Shown piece after piece: positions 9,501-19,400 of a DNA stretch of 34,593 nucleotides. The notes beneath the pieces were generated by a model that saw only the letters and a program-made list of their open reading frames with translations, did not search any database and was not told the DNA's origin. Made by a program: the position numbers and the translations under genes. The first letter of the stretch is position 1. Every line of letters starts with the position of its first letter. This stretch comes from CAZEER01 sp964511215 (lineage in GTDB: Bacteria; Fidelibacterota; Marinisomatia; Marinisomatales; UBA1611), in contig CAZEER010000020.1 in assembly GCA_964511215.1 (NCBI GenBank), forward strand, positions 1 through 34,593, in the 5' to 3' direction.

Positions 9501-12215
9501 TTCCCAGAGATAGATGAAAAATTGTCTGCAGATGGTGAGACTATTTATATTGAAGATTCAGAGGGTAATGTTGTTGTTGATTTTTCATTTGGGATGCAAT
9601 ATGCAGATACTTCTTTTGGTAGTTATCCTGATGGATCTGATAATTGGCAGTTTATGGTTCCGACTCCTGGAGGTCCCAATCTAGGGACAAATAATGAGCC
9701 GGTGTATTTTGAGAAAGAAGACTATGCTGATTATACTGATCCGGTAAACTGGGATCATATCACAGGCTCTGTTGCAATAACACGGGCAAATAATCAAGGA
9801 CTATTTAATCCATATTATGAAACAGGATATAATGGAAACGGACCATCGGCTACTTTATGGTCTCCCATGCCTACTGATCAATCAACAACTGCAGATTATA
9901 TGGAGTGGGTAGAGGCAGTGAATTACTCACCACCCAGTGTAGTTGGTGAGACTATCTCATTGTGGTGTGTTGAAGAAAATCAGTTCTTTGATATTTATAT
10001 GGAGAGTTGGACTGAGGGTAACAATGGTGGAGGATTCAGTTACTGGAGATTTCCTGCTGAGCCTCCAGTCGGTCCAGGTCTTTTAATTGTCTCATCAGAG
10101 TTTGGCAATGATGAGTCTGGTGATGGTTCATTTGAAAATCCATTTGCGTCAATTGGTAGTGCCGTTAGTGTAATGAATGATGGTGATATTATACTTGTAT
10201 TGCCTGGGATCTATCAGGAAAATATAAGTGTCAATAATATGTCAGGAATGTTAGTAGGATTGTCAGGACCAGACTCGACATTTATTGATGGTGGAGGTCA
10301 AAATAAAATCATGGAGATCTCTGATGGTGATTGGATGATGGGGGGATTTACTTTCGCGAATGGTTATACAAGCGGGTCTGGGGGTGCAGTCTCTATATAC
10401 AATGGTTCTCTGTTTATGGGTGGCAGTATGTTTATGAATAATACAGCAGAATATGGAGGCGCATTAGAGGCCATTAATGCGGATGTGTTTATTGATAGCA
10501 GTAGGTTTATTGGGAACAGTGCCAATGGTGGTTCCGGCGGTGCATTAAGAGTATTAAATGTTGACTCTTCACAGTATCGAATGGTTAGCGTATCTAATAC
10601 ATTATTTGCAGAAAATAGTGCAAGCGAAGGTCAGGGAGCAGGAGCGTACCTTGGAGCTTTTGAGGGTGCATATATGGATGCCTACTTAGACATGAATGAA
10701 TTTAAACAAAATGCAGCAAACAATTATGCCGGTTTACGTGTAAATGGAGCAGTTTACGCTGGTATCTATAAGAATGATTTTGCTGGAAATGAAGCTCAGA
10801 CATATGCTGCAGCAGGTGGTTTTTCAGGTGAAAGCAGCGTCTATGTTGATTATTCATTGATCGCACATAACCATGCAAATCTCAATGGTGGTAATGCAAA
10901 CTCAGGCGGTTTTTCTGTATGGAGTGGGTCCTATGCAAGTTTTAATTTTTGTACTTTTGTAGGAAATGAAGCTGCCTATGGTAGTGCTTTAACAGTTGGT
11001 GGAGGTTCTTATGCTGATGTCAATTACTCTATTGTCTGGAATAATCCAGGGGAAAATTCATTGGCAGCGGTACAGTGGGATAATAACGGTAGCTCTCTAT
11101 ACGTCTATGAGAGTGACATCCAGTTCGGTGAAAATGGTGGCTTTGCTGATACACTTTCTTATATCGATTATTATAATATAATAAATGCACCACCATTCTT
11201 CTGTGATCCTCAGAATGGCGATTTTTCAATTGATGAATTTTCGCCGGCGGTTACGAGTTGGGGCGAGCCTATGGGGTCCTCAGGTTTTGGATGTTCTGGA
11301 ACCATACAGGCTTCAGCCAGTATCTTGAGTGTGGAAGATATTCCGAGTGATCAGGGTGGAAGAGTATATATTACTTTTGAAAAATCTTTGTTTGATACGG
11401 ATGGTTTAAGTAGAACAGAAATGTATACTGTTGAGCGTTTAGATGGTGATCAATGGGTTGGGCTAAACTCTGTGGGAGCCTACGGAAGTAATGTCTACGT
11501 TGTTGAGGCAACCACCCTCGCAGATTCAACCAGTGAGAATAATGCTTTAACAACCTATCGGGTTATAGCAAATATGGATGAAGGAAACTTTGAGAGTGAT
11601 CCTGCATCAGGGTATTCAGTTGATAATATTGCTCCGGCGATGGTGACTGGATTAGATGCGTTACTCGCAGATGGTGTTGTGACACTTACATGGAACAATT
11701 CTGAGGCGAATGATTTTTTACATTATATGATATATCAAAGCTCAGACCCTGAGTTTTTTCCTGGAGATGATACAGTTCTTGGGACAAATACTTCACCATC
11801 ATTCCAACATGATGTCGAAGAAATTGGCGAATACTACTATATAGTTTCAGCGGTGGACATACATGAAAATGAAGGGGATCATTCTGAGGTTGTCAATGTT
11901 ACCTTGTTAAGCTTGGAAGATGCACATGGATTACCTGATAATTATGCGCTACATCAAAATTATCCAAATCCATTTAATCCCGTGACAACACTACGGTATG
12001 ATCTTCCGGAGGATAGTGATGTGTCTATTACAATATATGATATGATGGGTAGGCAAATTTCTACCCTTGTAAATGAATATAAATCAGCGGGCTATCATTC
12101 GGTACAATGGAAAGGGACAAACTATTTGGGCTTTACAGTATCAGCGGGTGTGTATATATATATTATAGAAACTGGAGAATATAGGAGCCTCCGAAAAATG
12201 ATATTATTGAAATAA
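6555..12215 (+). CDS. Giant secreted mosaic protein with ThuA-like, C-type lectin, lamin-tail, beta-helix, FN3 and T9SS sorting domains
   Basis: A 1886-residue secreted protein. From the N-terminus it shows a signal peptide (about 1-20) and a Lys-rich helical stretch to about 190. A ThuA/GATase-like domain follows (about 220-435; VARVAILQSSNNQETVAAMA, then FVIGGSGY), then an Asp7 linker near 440. Next come carboxypeptidase-regulatory-like beta domains and a short Cys-containing region with CPDCH at 660-664. A C-type lectin domain spans about 766-901 (WIGFTDE, NWSEGEPGN, WNDLS) and a lamin-tail domain about 903-1047. A right-handed parallel beta-helix (about 1176-1570) and FN3-like modules (about 1590-1790) follow. 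The last 95 residues are a type A secretion sorting domain (NYPNPFNP, then YDMMGRQ and SAGVYIY). It is probably moved across the outer membrane by a type IX-like system and held at the surface, where it may bind glycans. Its exact ligand is unknown. A terminator follows directly. Confidence 0.85.
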   Translation: MNRISYFYSLLIISFLIGSNPLEKNIEIVNNMDPDISAQMQKPGPDPSMERPKIEVQKKVDSIKEKAAKLSHDMGSKIKVAKKLVAKQPKRKLSNTNKSIFNPEALNLKMKKNVTGMSPDKVLTARNRQPEIKIKERKASVENFQEKYFNNLNILPQNKLSSKRYEIKSPFQSKIREEDRINLIPSKTFDILAGGVPLEEINNNLDNQKIVVVDHNLSRNRTVARVAILQSSNNQETVAAMANALIANDYEAVPVSPEDLDELEEALYFDAFVIGGSGYTNDELIWAEVYEVIHACVNEYGRGLVHTGWGMYSIHQGSDSYGFLADMLPLNPEYNFLSGENNRLTEIDVDSPLMDGVTNSYGAFAEYSTSGIREGAEAHAWYSNGYEAVVSWSYGLGHVVNLGHIYMAAWSYQEDYLVVDTSFFSLLKNSINWSAGVVDDDDDDDTGNISGIIVDQNGNVVDSAFAYFWSVEHDSTFGVEVNEQGEFSVDLIVGPWSVYGISNDSTQWWDFSDEGVHFVAPGSDNFVELVLTSMDEYAMLLPWVSEIDPEGYPYNTPMAYVNIENSVGEIVFDGYTNVFGYNNAPVLPGDEYLIRVESHLGYDERYVTVDADSAGFLHFEFFEFQNDQDDEITGYEYYYTNVGDLYAQHESVLSSFGNDCPDCHGNLDQMLPDDYVNLASQEDFNAWQSQYGFGAFYFQFMDVNSNDMYDTGEPYAVSCEGASDSTDATNMTVAYSGDVYWIYFTNFWCEAYDLQFFEGGECVDEESGFAYLGEFNGHHYYSSMDSVNWYDGLYFTDTVDVGEEAQIYMATISSQEENDFIHNAMDSVNNPSVGSWIGFTDEMEEGNWQWVNGEEVIYTNWSEGEPGNDNGMEHYAEIMPNGAWNDLSYEWELRFIVELELDDFDGGVVLNEFLASSENCCGADIFGSAEDFVELYNNGSEWVSIEGWGFSDESGAVTTVAPDTGIYPGEHLVVWYTGDANGFPEIDEKLSADGETIYIEDSEGNVVVDFSFGMQYADTSFGSYPDGSDNWQFMVPTPGGPNLGTNNEPVYFEKEDYADYTDPVNWDHITGSVAITRANNQGLFNPYYETGYNGNGPSATLWSPMPTDQSTTADYMEWVEAVNYSPPSVVGETISLWCVEENQFFDIYMESWTEGNNGGGFSYWRFPAEPPVGPGLLIVSSEFGNDESGDGSFENPFASIGSAVSVMNDGDIILVLPGIYQENISVNNMSGMLVGLSGPDSTFIDGGGQNKIMEISDGDWMMGGFTFANGYTSGSGGAVSIYNGSLFMGGSMFMNNTAEYGGALEAINADVFIDSSRFIGNSANGGSGGALRVLNVDSSQYRMVSVSNTLFAENSASEGQGAGAYLGAFEGAYMDAYLDMNEFKQNAANNYAGLRVNGAVYAGIYKNDFAGNEAQTYAAAGGFSGESSVYVDYSLIAHNHANLNGGNANSGGFSVWSGSYASFNFCTFVGNEAAYGSALTVGGGSYADVNYSIVWNNPGENSLAAVQWDNNGSSLYVYESDIQFGENGGFADTLSYIDYYNIINAPPFFCDPQNGDFSIDEFSPAVTSWGEPMGSSGFGCSGTIQASASILSVEDIPSDQGGRVYITFEKSLFDTDGLSRTEMYTVERLDGDQWVGLNSVGAYGSNVYVVEATTLADSTSENNALTTYRVIANMDEGNFESDPASGYSVDNIAPAMVTGLDALLADGVVTLTWNNSEANDFLHYMIYQSSDPEFFPGDDTVLGTNTSPSFQHDVEEIGEYYYIVSAVDIHENEGDHSEVVNVTLLSLEDAHGLPDNYALHQNYPNPFNPVTTLRYDLPEDSDVSITIYDMMGRQISTLVNEYKSAGYHSVQWKGTNYLGFTVSAGVYIYIIETGEYRSLRKMILLK
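7133..7140 (+). repeat. G8 homopolymer inside the coding region
   Basis: Eight consecutive G residues occupy codons 193-196 (Ala-Gly-Gly-Val) of the giant surface protein, just before the ThuA-like domain. Long G runs are rare in this AT-rich sequence and are known slippage sites. Confidence 0.9.
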
Positions 12216-12233
12216 TAATACTGATTTTTTGTA

Positions 12234-12262
12234 AAAAAGGGGCTTTTTAAAAGCCCCTTTTT
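12234..12262 (+). terminator. Rho-independent terminator
   Basis: An A5 run leads into GGGGCTTTT, then a one-base turn and AAAAGCCCC, followed by T5. It starts 19 bases after the stop codon of the giant surface protein. The A-tract on one side and T-tract on the other would let it work in both directions, but only the + strand has a gene ending here. Confidence 0.9.
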
Positions 12263-12326
12263 AGTTTTAGTAAAATTCTCAATTTTATTTAACTTTCGCG
12301 ATTGCCAAATAACATGATTAGCAAAT

Positions 12327-13187
12327 ATGCTTAACATTATAAAAGATTTATTAATATTCATTCTACTTTCAACTATAGCTGTAGCGCAGGATACAACCCG
12401 CACAGGAAATCCTTGGCGAAGTAGTGACTCACAACAGGTATTCTATGAAGATAGGACAAAGCCAGAGAAAGAAAATATCCCTACGGCAGTTGAATGGGGA
12501 TATTTAGATTCTCTTGCAGGTGTCTATTACCTCGATCAGGTTCCTTACTCGGGTCCAGTAATCAAACAATTAGATGTAGGTATGCTTACGGGTGAGTTTA
12601 GGGCTGGGTTAAAACATGGTTTATGGCAAACTCTAAATAATATTGGAGAGCCTATTATGATTGGCCATTTTACAGACGGGAAAAAAGATGGAAAATTTGA
12701 ACAATGGTACGATGATGGAGACAAAAGGCATCAAGAGTTAATCGCTACCTTTAGTATGGATAAATATATTGGAGATTATAGAGAATGGTATGAAAATGGA
12801 AAAAAGTCGATTAAAGGATTTTATATTGATGGAAAAGAAAATGGTCAGTATACCGAATGGTATGAAAATGGTCGTAAAGCTTTAAAGACAAAATTTAATA
12901 ATGGTAATCCAGAAGGTCTTTATAAAGAATGGCATGAGAATGGTAAAAAAGCTCTAAAAATTAATTATGAAAATGGAGAAGAAAATGGCACTTGGACCCA
13001 GTGGTACGAGAATGGTAAAAAAGAAATGAAGATACCTTATGTAAATGGGCAACCAAGAGGGCGTGCTAAATTTTGGCATCCTGACGGATCGGTAAAAGCC
13101 GAAGGCATCGTTAGGAGTGAGATCCCAGGTGGGGGATGGATACTTGAAAACAGTGTTACAAAGAAAAAGACTAGGGTCTACGAATAA
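12327..13187 (+). CDS. Secreted MORN-variant (YwqK-like) repeat protein
   Basis: A 286-residue protein with a signal peptide (LLIFILLSTIAVAQ, cleavage near residue 21). After a unique region to about residue 75, six to seven tandem repeats of about 23 residues run to about 265. Each has the MORN_2 form G-x-[WY]-x-x-W-Y-E-N-G-x-K, followed by a K-x-x-[FY]-x-[ND]-G turn. The family is often labelled YwqK antitoxin-like, but there is no toxin gene beside it and it is exported, so that label says little about function. It is separated from the upstream giant protein by a terminator and faces the next gene end to end with 22 bases between. It is probably an envelope-associated scaffold; partner unknown. 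Confidence 0.8.
   Translation: MLNIIKDLLIFILLSTIAVAQDTTRTGNPWRSSDSQQVFYEDRTKPEKENIPTAVEWGYLDSLAGVYYLDQVPYSGPVIKQLDVGMLTGEFRAGLKHGLWQTLNNIGEPIMIGHFTDGKKDGKFEQWYDDGDKRHQELIATFSMDKYIGDYREWYENGKKSIKGFYIDGKENGQYTEWYENGRKALKTKFNNGNPEGLYKEWHENGKKALKINYENGEENGTWTQWYENGKKEMKIPYVNGQPRGRAKFWHPDGSVKAEGIVRSEIPGGGWILENSVTKKKTRVYE
12680..13090 (+). repeat. Tandem MORN_2-coding repeats
   Basis: Imperfect direct repeats of about 69 bases carry a recurring core close to GAATGGTATGAAAATGG (for example near 12782 and 12856), with variants GAATGGCATGAGAATGG and CAGTGGTACGAGAATGG. They encode the WYENG turns of the MORN-variant protein. Third-position differences show that the copies have diverged under protein-level constraint. 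Confidence 0.75.
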
Positions 13188-13209
13188 CCTGTTTTTTATT
13201 TAGTATAAT

Positions 13210-13659
13210 TTATTTATAGAATTTTGCCCATTTAGAATCAGGGGCAATGGACAGAAGATCTTTTTCAAATTCATTTGCTTTAGAACCATTCTCTAGTTTT
13301 TTGTAAATCTGTATGACGTAGTGAGTCACTTCAGGAATTTTTGCGTGATCGGGGTTCTTTTCTTTCAAAGTTTTAAGGGTATTAAGAAGTTTACCAAGTG
13401 CCTTATTCAGTTCTACTTTGCTTGGACCTTTCATGGACTGTCTATAGTATAGATGATGCAGAGCTTCATCTTCTGCCTCAGCACCACGAACACCAGCCAC
13501 AGCAGTTACTTTTTCTACTTCATATCCTTCGTCCGCAACATTTTCAATTTCATTCCAAACGGTATTATCCCACATAGCATCTAGATCAAGGTCATCATCT
13601 TGAGCCCAGATAATTTGGAAAAAGAAAAATAGCGGTATAATTGTTAATAAATTTTTCAT
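13210..13659 (-). CDS. Small secreted protein of unknown function
   Basis: A 149-residue protein with a signal peptide (LLTIIPLFFFFQIIWAQ) followed by an acidic stretch (DDDLDLDAMWD). The remainder is predicted helical, with a LHHLYYRQS segment and a Lys-rich helix pair (about 75-140) that could be a short TPR-like hairpin set; residues 110-145 (YKKLENGSKANEFEKDLL) look like one TPR helix pair. I do not recognise a family. It is the last gene of the long - strand run, 23 bases after the PorV/TPR fusion, and is probably a periplasmic partner of that protein. The convergent 22-base spacer downstream has no clear hairpin. Confidence 0.7.
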   Translation of the reverse strand: MKNLLTIIPLFFFFQIIWAQDDDLDLDAMWDNTVWNEIENVADEGYEVEKVTAVAGVRGAEAEDEALHHLYYRQSMKGPSKVELNKALGKLLNTLKTLKEKNPDHAKIPEVTHYVIQIYKKLENGSKANEFEKDLLSIAPDSKWAKFYK

Positions 13660-13682
13660 CGTTACTTGTAATTTACATAAAT

Positions 13683-16421
13683 TTAATCAAATTTATCAAA
13701 CTTTGGTGTGTTTTCACCCATACTTTCAATAAACTCTAATTGAGTTACTAATTCAGGTTTTGCCTTTTTAACCTCTTCGTAATACTCCATGGCCTCTTCA
13801 TATTTATACATTCTGTAAAGGGCCACTGCAAGATTTACTTTATAGTCCATTTCTCCGGAATCATTTTTGATTGCTTTTTTAAAATAATCTATAGCCATAG
13901 AATAATTGCCTAATCTAGCAAAGGTAATTCCCACAGTATTATCACTTCGAGCTCGACGTTTTCTAAAATCGATTTTTTTAATATCCTCTGGTTTGATATC
14001 TTTCGGTGCATCCTTTAATTCTACCAAACCTTTGGAAGAGCCTTCGGCTAGTTCTGCTTCTAAATCATCTGAAATTTTAACCTTTGGTCCTTCAGTCGTT
14101 CCACCTGCGATACTTGCCTTAGCAGCTCCAAATACTTTATCAAGTTTACCTGCAAACATAGGGTCAATCATTACGACTTCATCATATTTCTGTCTTGCAA
14201 GACCCTTATTCCCCAGCATGAATTGTGTAATGGCAATATTAAGCATATAACCAGCGTGCTCGCCTGCTTGTTGTAATGCTTGTTCATAAAATTCATTTGC
14301 CTTGGCATATTCTTCAGTTTTTGTATAGCAGACGCCTAGAGTATTGATTGCATCTGGAAACACAGGTTTCATATTTATGCATGTCTCCAACATCTCTATC
14401 GCTTCTTTATAGCGCTTAAATTCCATGTATTTCACTCCAGCATCATAATAATCTTCTGCTGCAATCATTCTGCTACCAACAGCATTATAGACAATTTGTT
14501 CTAACCACATACCATATTGTTTGATATCTTCTTTTAAGAGATCATTGATTCCATCTATAACTGGCATTGGCATATCAGGAGTAATATGAGAGCCCGCTAA
14601 ATACTTTGCGGATGCTTCCTTTACTGAAATTTCATTTACATAATTCTCAGCTTTCATCTCATTATATTTTAAGGCACCTTGTTTCCATGCAGAAAAAAAT
14701 GGTTTTCCCACTAGCGTAGCTTCGATTGGGATCCAGACCTTATCATTCAATACCACAACTTCGTTTTCATCAAGAAAATATTTGCTAACATCATCAGGTT
14801 TTATACCACTATCAAACATTAAGAAAATGTGACCAGCTCCAGGCTTAAATACATCCAGAAACATAGATTCAATACCGAGGTTTGCTAATAAAGAACCATA
14901 AAGCGCAGTCAAATCATCGCAGTCACCTATTTTATCTCTGAGCATATCGCCAGGGTATTTAACCGTGTCGAAAGCTGATTTATCATCTGCAATATCTAGG
15001 AAAGGGGTCTCAAGGTCAATGTTATATACCAGCCCATGAGTACCTAGGGCATCATAAAGAATTATTGCCCGTCCCAAATTGCTACGACCAAAATAATCAT
15101 TTAATACAGGGGTGTAGTACTGAATAAAATTTCTTGAAAATTTATCGACTACAGCATCAGCAGGGGTAACATAGCAGGCAATCATATCCGGATTACTCCA
15201 AGTAAGTTTCCCCTTGCCAAGTACGTAGGATGATTCCATCTTTTTCTGTGCTAATTTTTCTTCACCACCCTGTTTATAGGTGACTTTTACTTCTGGTTGG
15301 ACAAGGTTATCAAATGTAGCTTTTTTTGATGTAAGAACGTTGCTACTGAATGACACACCGATTTCATATTCTTCATCTGATTTTGGTGGAAGTGTTATGG
15401 TTTCTGAATGAGGATTGTCCATCATAGTGGGTACGAATAATGAAACGTTCACAGGTAGATCTGCGTCAGAAATATTTTTTAATCCCACTTTAACAAATGG
15501 CTCAGATTCATAATACCTATGCAGTGAACGAAATATTGGATTGTGTGATATAGCCGTTTTGGTAATGCTCACAACTGCGGGACTAAACTGAAGGGCAATA
15601 GAGAAACGATGTGTCTGGATTAAAAAGGGGTGGCTCTCGTAGCCATATTCCATAATAATGCTCTTGAACTTAAGTGACAGACCTGCGGATGGGACCAATA
15701 TTTTTTCGTCACCGCTTATATCCTGTTGTACACCTGCACGGAAACTGATACGATTAGCCAAAATATATTCTGCTCCAAAATGGAATCTGTCTCCGATATC
15801 GGCAGCTACAGTTAAGCCATTTACAGGCATATAGCTAATTCCCAATTTAAATGCTTGTCCCAAAATTGTTTCTGTTTTTTTATCTTCTTTGTAGGATACT
15901 GATGTGCCACCTAGGTCATATAAGCCAACTCCCATTTTTAGATTTTTTAGAGGTTGAACCAATAATCCTGCGTCATAGCCCAGGCCAGAACTTTTCCCAT
16001 AGGATGTCTCATCAAGCAGCATGTCTCTTGTAAGATATTTTAGGGTAAACCCAAATGAAAATAATTTATGGGGCTGAACACCAACAGCAAAATTCAATTT
16101 ATTTTCTGAATAAGCAAGCTCATTATCATCAAATCCAATATTTGACCAGTCAAAGCCCAGAGCTACACGATCACCAAATGGTTTGACAAACCCGAGATAG
16201 GATTGACTGATCCCCATTTGATATAGATTTGTATAGGTTGATGTGAACTCCGTCCTTCGTAAGCCAGGCAACCCTGCAGGATTCCAAGTAATTGCATTTG
16301 CATCATCTGCTACAGCAATAAATGCTCCACCCATACTTAGTGGTCTTGTTCCAATAAACATTTGATCGTATTGTCCCAAAAGAAAAGAGAATATGAAAAA
16401 TATATGTATATATATTTTCAT
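13683..16421 (-). CDS. PorV-like outer-membrane barrel fused to a transglutaminase-like domain and TPR repeats
   Basis: A 912-residue protein. A signal peptide (about 1-16) leads into a PorV/UPF0164-like beta-barrel (about 20-285) that starts with the typical RPLSMGGAFIAVADDANAIT and WNPAGL motifs. Residues of about 300-400 look Ig-like. Residues of about 430-590 resemble a transglutaminase-like cysteine-peptidase fold: Cys501 in IGDCDDLTALYG and His531 in GAGHIFLMFD fit a Cys-His pair, with Glu in WIPIEAT a candidate third residue. TPR units fill about 660-905. PorV proteins carry T9SS cargo or sorting signals at the outer membrane. Here extra domains could process or hold cargo in the periplasm (inference). 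It overlaps the upstream FG-GAP gene by four bases (ATGA), so the two are translationally coupled. Confidence 0.8.
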   Translation of the reverse strand: MKIYIHIFFIFSFLLGQYDQMFIGTRPLSMGGAFIAVADDANAITWNPAGLPGLRRTEFTSTYTNLYQMGISQSYLGFVKPFGDRVALGFDWSNIGFDDNELAYSENKLNFAVGVQPHKLFSFGFTLKYLTRDMLLDETSYGKSSGLGYDAGLLVQPLKNLKMGVGLYDLGGTSVSYKEDKKTETILGQAFKLGISYMPVNGLTVAADIGDRFHFGAEYILANRISFRAGVQQDISGDEKILVPSAGLSLKFKSIIMEYGYESHPFLIQTHRFSIALQFSPAVVSITKTAISHNPIFRSLHRYYESEPFVKVGLKNISDADLPVNVSLFVPTMMDNPHSETITLPPKSDEEYEIGVSFSSNVLTSKKATFDNLVQPEVKVTYKQGGEEKLAQKKMESSYVLGKGKLTWSNPDMIACYVTPADAVVDKFSRNFIQYYTPVLNDYFGRSNLGRAIILYDALGTHGLVYNIDLETPFLDIADDKSAFDTVKYPGDMLRDKIGDCDDLTALYGSLLANLGIESMFLDVFKPGAGHIFLMFDSGIKPDDVSKYFLDENEVVVLNDKVWIPIEATLVGKPFFSAWKQGALKYNEMKAENYVNEISVKEASAKYLAGSHITPDMPMPVIDGINDLLKEDIKQYGMWLEQIVYNAVGSRMIAAEDYYDAGVKYMEFKRYKEAIEMLETCINMKPVFPDAINTLGVCYTKTEEYAKANEFYEQALQQAGEHAGYMLNIAITQFMLGNKGLARQKYDEVVMIDPMFAGKLDKVFGAAKASIAGGTTEGPKVKISDDLEAELAEGSSKGLVELKDAPKDIKPEDIKKIDFRKRRARSDNTVGITFARLGNYSMAIDYFKKAIKNDSGEMDYKVNLAVALYRMYKYEEAMEYYEEVKKAKPELVTQLEFIESMGENTPKFDKFD

Positions 16422-19400
16422 CGATTAAGAACACCTACCGTAGTTCTAAGAATACCATCGTTTTTCTCCAAGGTAACAATATACAATCCACTTGGGACTA
16501 TCTCACCATTCGAGTCTTTGCCATCCCAATTCATAACCTGACGGCCTACTTGTGATGGAAATTCGGGCTTAATAATTCTTTTTAAGCGTCCAGAAAGATT
16601 AAATATTCTTGCTGTAACATCTTCCTTGTCCTCTAGAGAATAGATAATGTTGGTCTCAGTAAATTCAAATACAGTGCCCGATCCTCCCGGAGAGAAAATT
16701 CTAGGTTGACATGTAATTGTTTTAGCGCTTGAAGAATCAGAAAGAAGTGTACTATCCATTGAAATAAATGCTCCATATGTTCCAAAAGTATCAATTTGGA
16801 CCTGCATATATAAATTATCACTTATAGAAATCTGTGATCCTCCTAAATGCAATACTGGTAATAAACCCGTGATTGATGTATCCACCATTCCTATAAATGG
16901 AGTCATGCCAGAATCAGGTATTGCGATCCATTCACCATTCAAACTAATGCAGTCATTTTCATTTTCACATTCAATATTGAAATACTGGTTCAAGGGTTCG
17001 GTAATCAGGCATGTACTATCAGGAAAATTGATTCTTAGTAGCCCCGGTTTATTGAGTGATTGTGCAAATGGTTTAATATCATAAAGGTCTGAGATTAGAT
17101 AGGTTATTCCATTATCTACTTCGTAGATATATGAACTTGAATCAGGGGGAACATTTTGACCTGTTATAGAAATTGAAATATCACCTGCAACTGCATTCTG
17201 AGGTAGAAGTATAGTGGTGTGCCCATCTTCGCTTATGGCTGTTCCACCATATTGAGAAAGAATGCTTTCTGGTGTTTTGAAAATAGATGTGGGAGTCATT
17301 TTATTCTGGCGATCATCTTGAGCTCCATAGACATGAACCTGTATGGCTTTACCCGAATATGAATCAGGGAGAATTACAATGCCAGTCCATTCATCGCCAT
17401 TAAAGCTTTGTTTTTCTACCAATAGCGAATCATCATCAGGGTCATTATTGTTACCCAGGTCTGGATAAAATGGATGGGTGACGAGGACAGTTGGCTCTCT
17501 ATTTAGGTCTAAATAAAAATCTTCTTTGAATTTAATTATAAGAATAATCTGGTCTTCAGTAACATAGTTTGTTCGGATGGTATCGATAGCAGGGGCTGTT
17601 ATATCAATATAAAAGTAATCCATTGAGGACCAGCTAGATGGGGCATAACCATAGTCGATTGCGCGGACCCTCCAGCTATAGTTTCCTTCAGGTAAATTTT
17701 TTAAAGTTTTTTGTGTGCTGTTAATGGTCCCAATTTCTCCACTACCATAGTATCCTGTACTTATAGCATGATCATTATTCTCTTCATCAGATCCGACTTG
17801 AATTTGGTAACGTAAACCTAATTCAGGTGTTGAAGTACCATTTGCATTATCGGGATCTACCGGTGCCACCCAATTAAGATTTACTCTGTCGTTGTTTATA
17901 TCGGAATCATCTAAAAGATAGGGTGGGTTAGGTGCTTTATTAGGGTTTTCGAGACCTTCAAGGTTATCGTAGACCTGTGCTACTACATCCTGATTGGCTT
18001 TAAAACCAGATAAGAAAAGATCAAGGTCGCCATCTGCGTCGTAATCTCCCCATTGGGAGAAACTAATTCCGACACTGTCTATAGCAAGAGTTTGATCAAC
18101 AATGAAGTTACCATTATCTTGATAATAAATTGTTGTAGTTGGTACCGATCCCAGAGCGCCTTGTGTGCTGGAGTGTCCAGTAATAATCAGGTCAAGATCG
18201 CTATCTGAATCATAATCTCCCCAGGCGGCTTTCCCAAAGTAAACTCCCTGCAAAACATGTGAAACGGTGAATGTATTTATTGCATTAATTGCAACATAGG
18301 TTATTGGATCACCGTCTGCATTTAATCCTGTAAGGGCAAAGTCATCATATCCATCACTATTATAATCAGCAAAAGCAATTGACCCAGCAGTAACACCAAA
18401 AATTTCTGATTCCCATGCTATTCCCGGTGTTAGAATATGATTAGAATTATTTAAATAAACTCGCATTCTGATAGATTGAGTTTCATCAGCTCCAATTGTA
18501 ACTAAATCTAGATTCCCATCACGATCAAGATCTACCCACTGTACGATGGCAGGATTGATGGGTACGAGGTGAATTTGGTTGGTATCTAAACGCAGTATTC
18601 CATTATCATTATAAAAAATATCCAGATGACGTCTATAGTAATTGTCAAATCCACCTTGAACGTAGTCTAAGTCTCCGTCATTATCATAGTCTCCCCAGTG
18701 ATGTCCATTTACACCACCATTCACCCAGTTATCCTTTATCCCATCAAAATTTAGATCTTCATGGATTTCAGATACTGTATCAGGCACGTATACACCATTA
18801 TCCCATTTATAGAAACTTGTTGCAAAACCACCAAAAAAATTACTGATTTGAAAACCTGTCATAGTTAGGTCTAGATGACCGTCATTTGTATAATCAACCC
18901 ATGAGAGATGACCACCAAAAACTGCTTCTATATTTTGGTTTAAATCTTGAGATAATAGGCCATCTGTATTTTCGAATAAACTGGTGATACTTGTACCTGA
19001 AAAAGTGACGCCTGTGAGTGCTAAATCTGATACACCATCTTCGTTATAATCGGCCCATCCTGCAGATGAGTAATATACTCCTGGAAGAGATTGGGTTGAT
19101 GCAACAAGACGAGGAATAAATAAGGTATCCTCTTGTGACCATTCAGATTTATTTCCAGAGCCATCTAGAGTTTGGATTGCCCAATAATATGTCCCATGTG
19201 GAATCTCATGAAATTCTCTAATAAGCCGTTGACCAACATTAGAAGAGTTAAATGGGACACTCGAAGAGACAAGTTCATTGCCACTGGGTGAAGTACCAAT
19301 ACGGATATTATAAGATAAACTAATTGGGTCATCAATATCATCTGTCCCCGCTCCCCATGAAAATATTGCACGGGTGCTTACGGCAAAGGCTGTAAGAGCA

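Noticed and set aside
12327..13187. YwqK-type antitoxin of a toxin-antitoxin pair
   Set aside because: The repeats match that family name, but the protein has a signal peptide and no toxin gene lies beside it.
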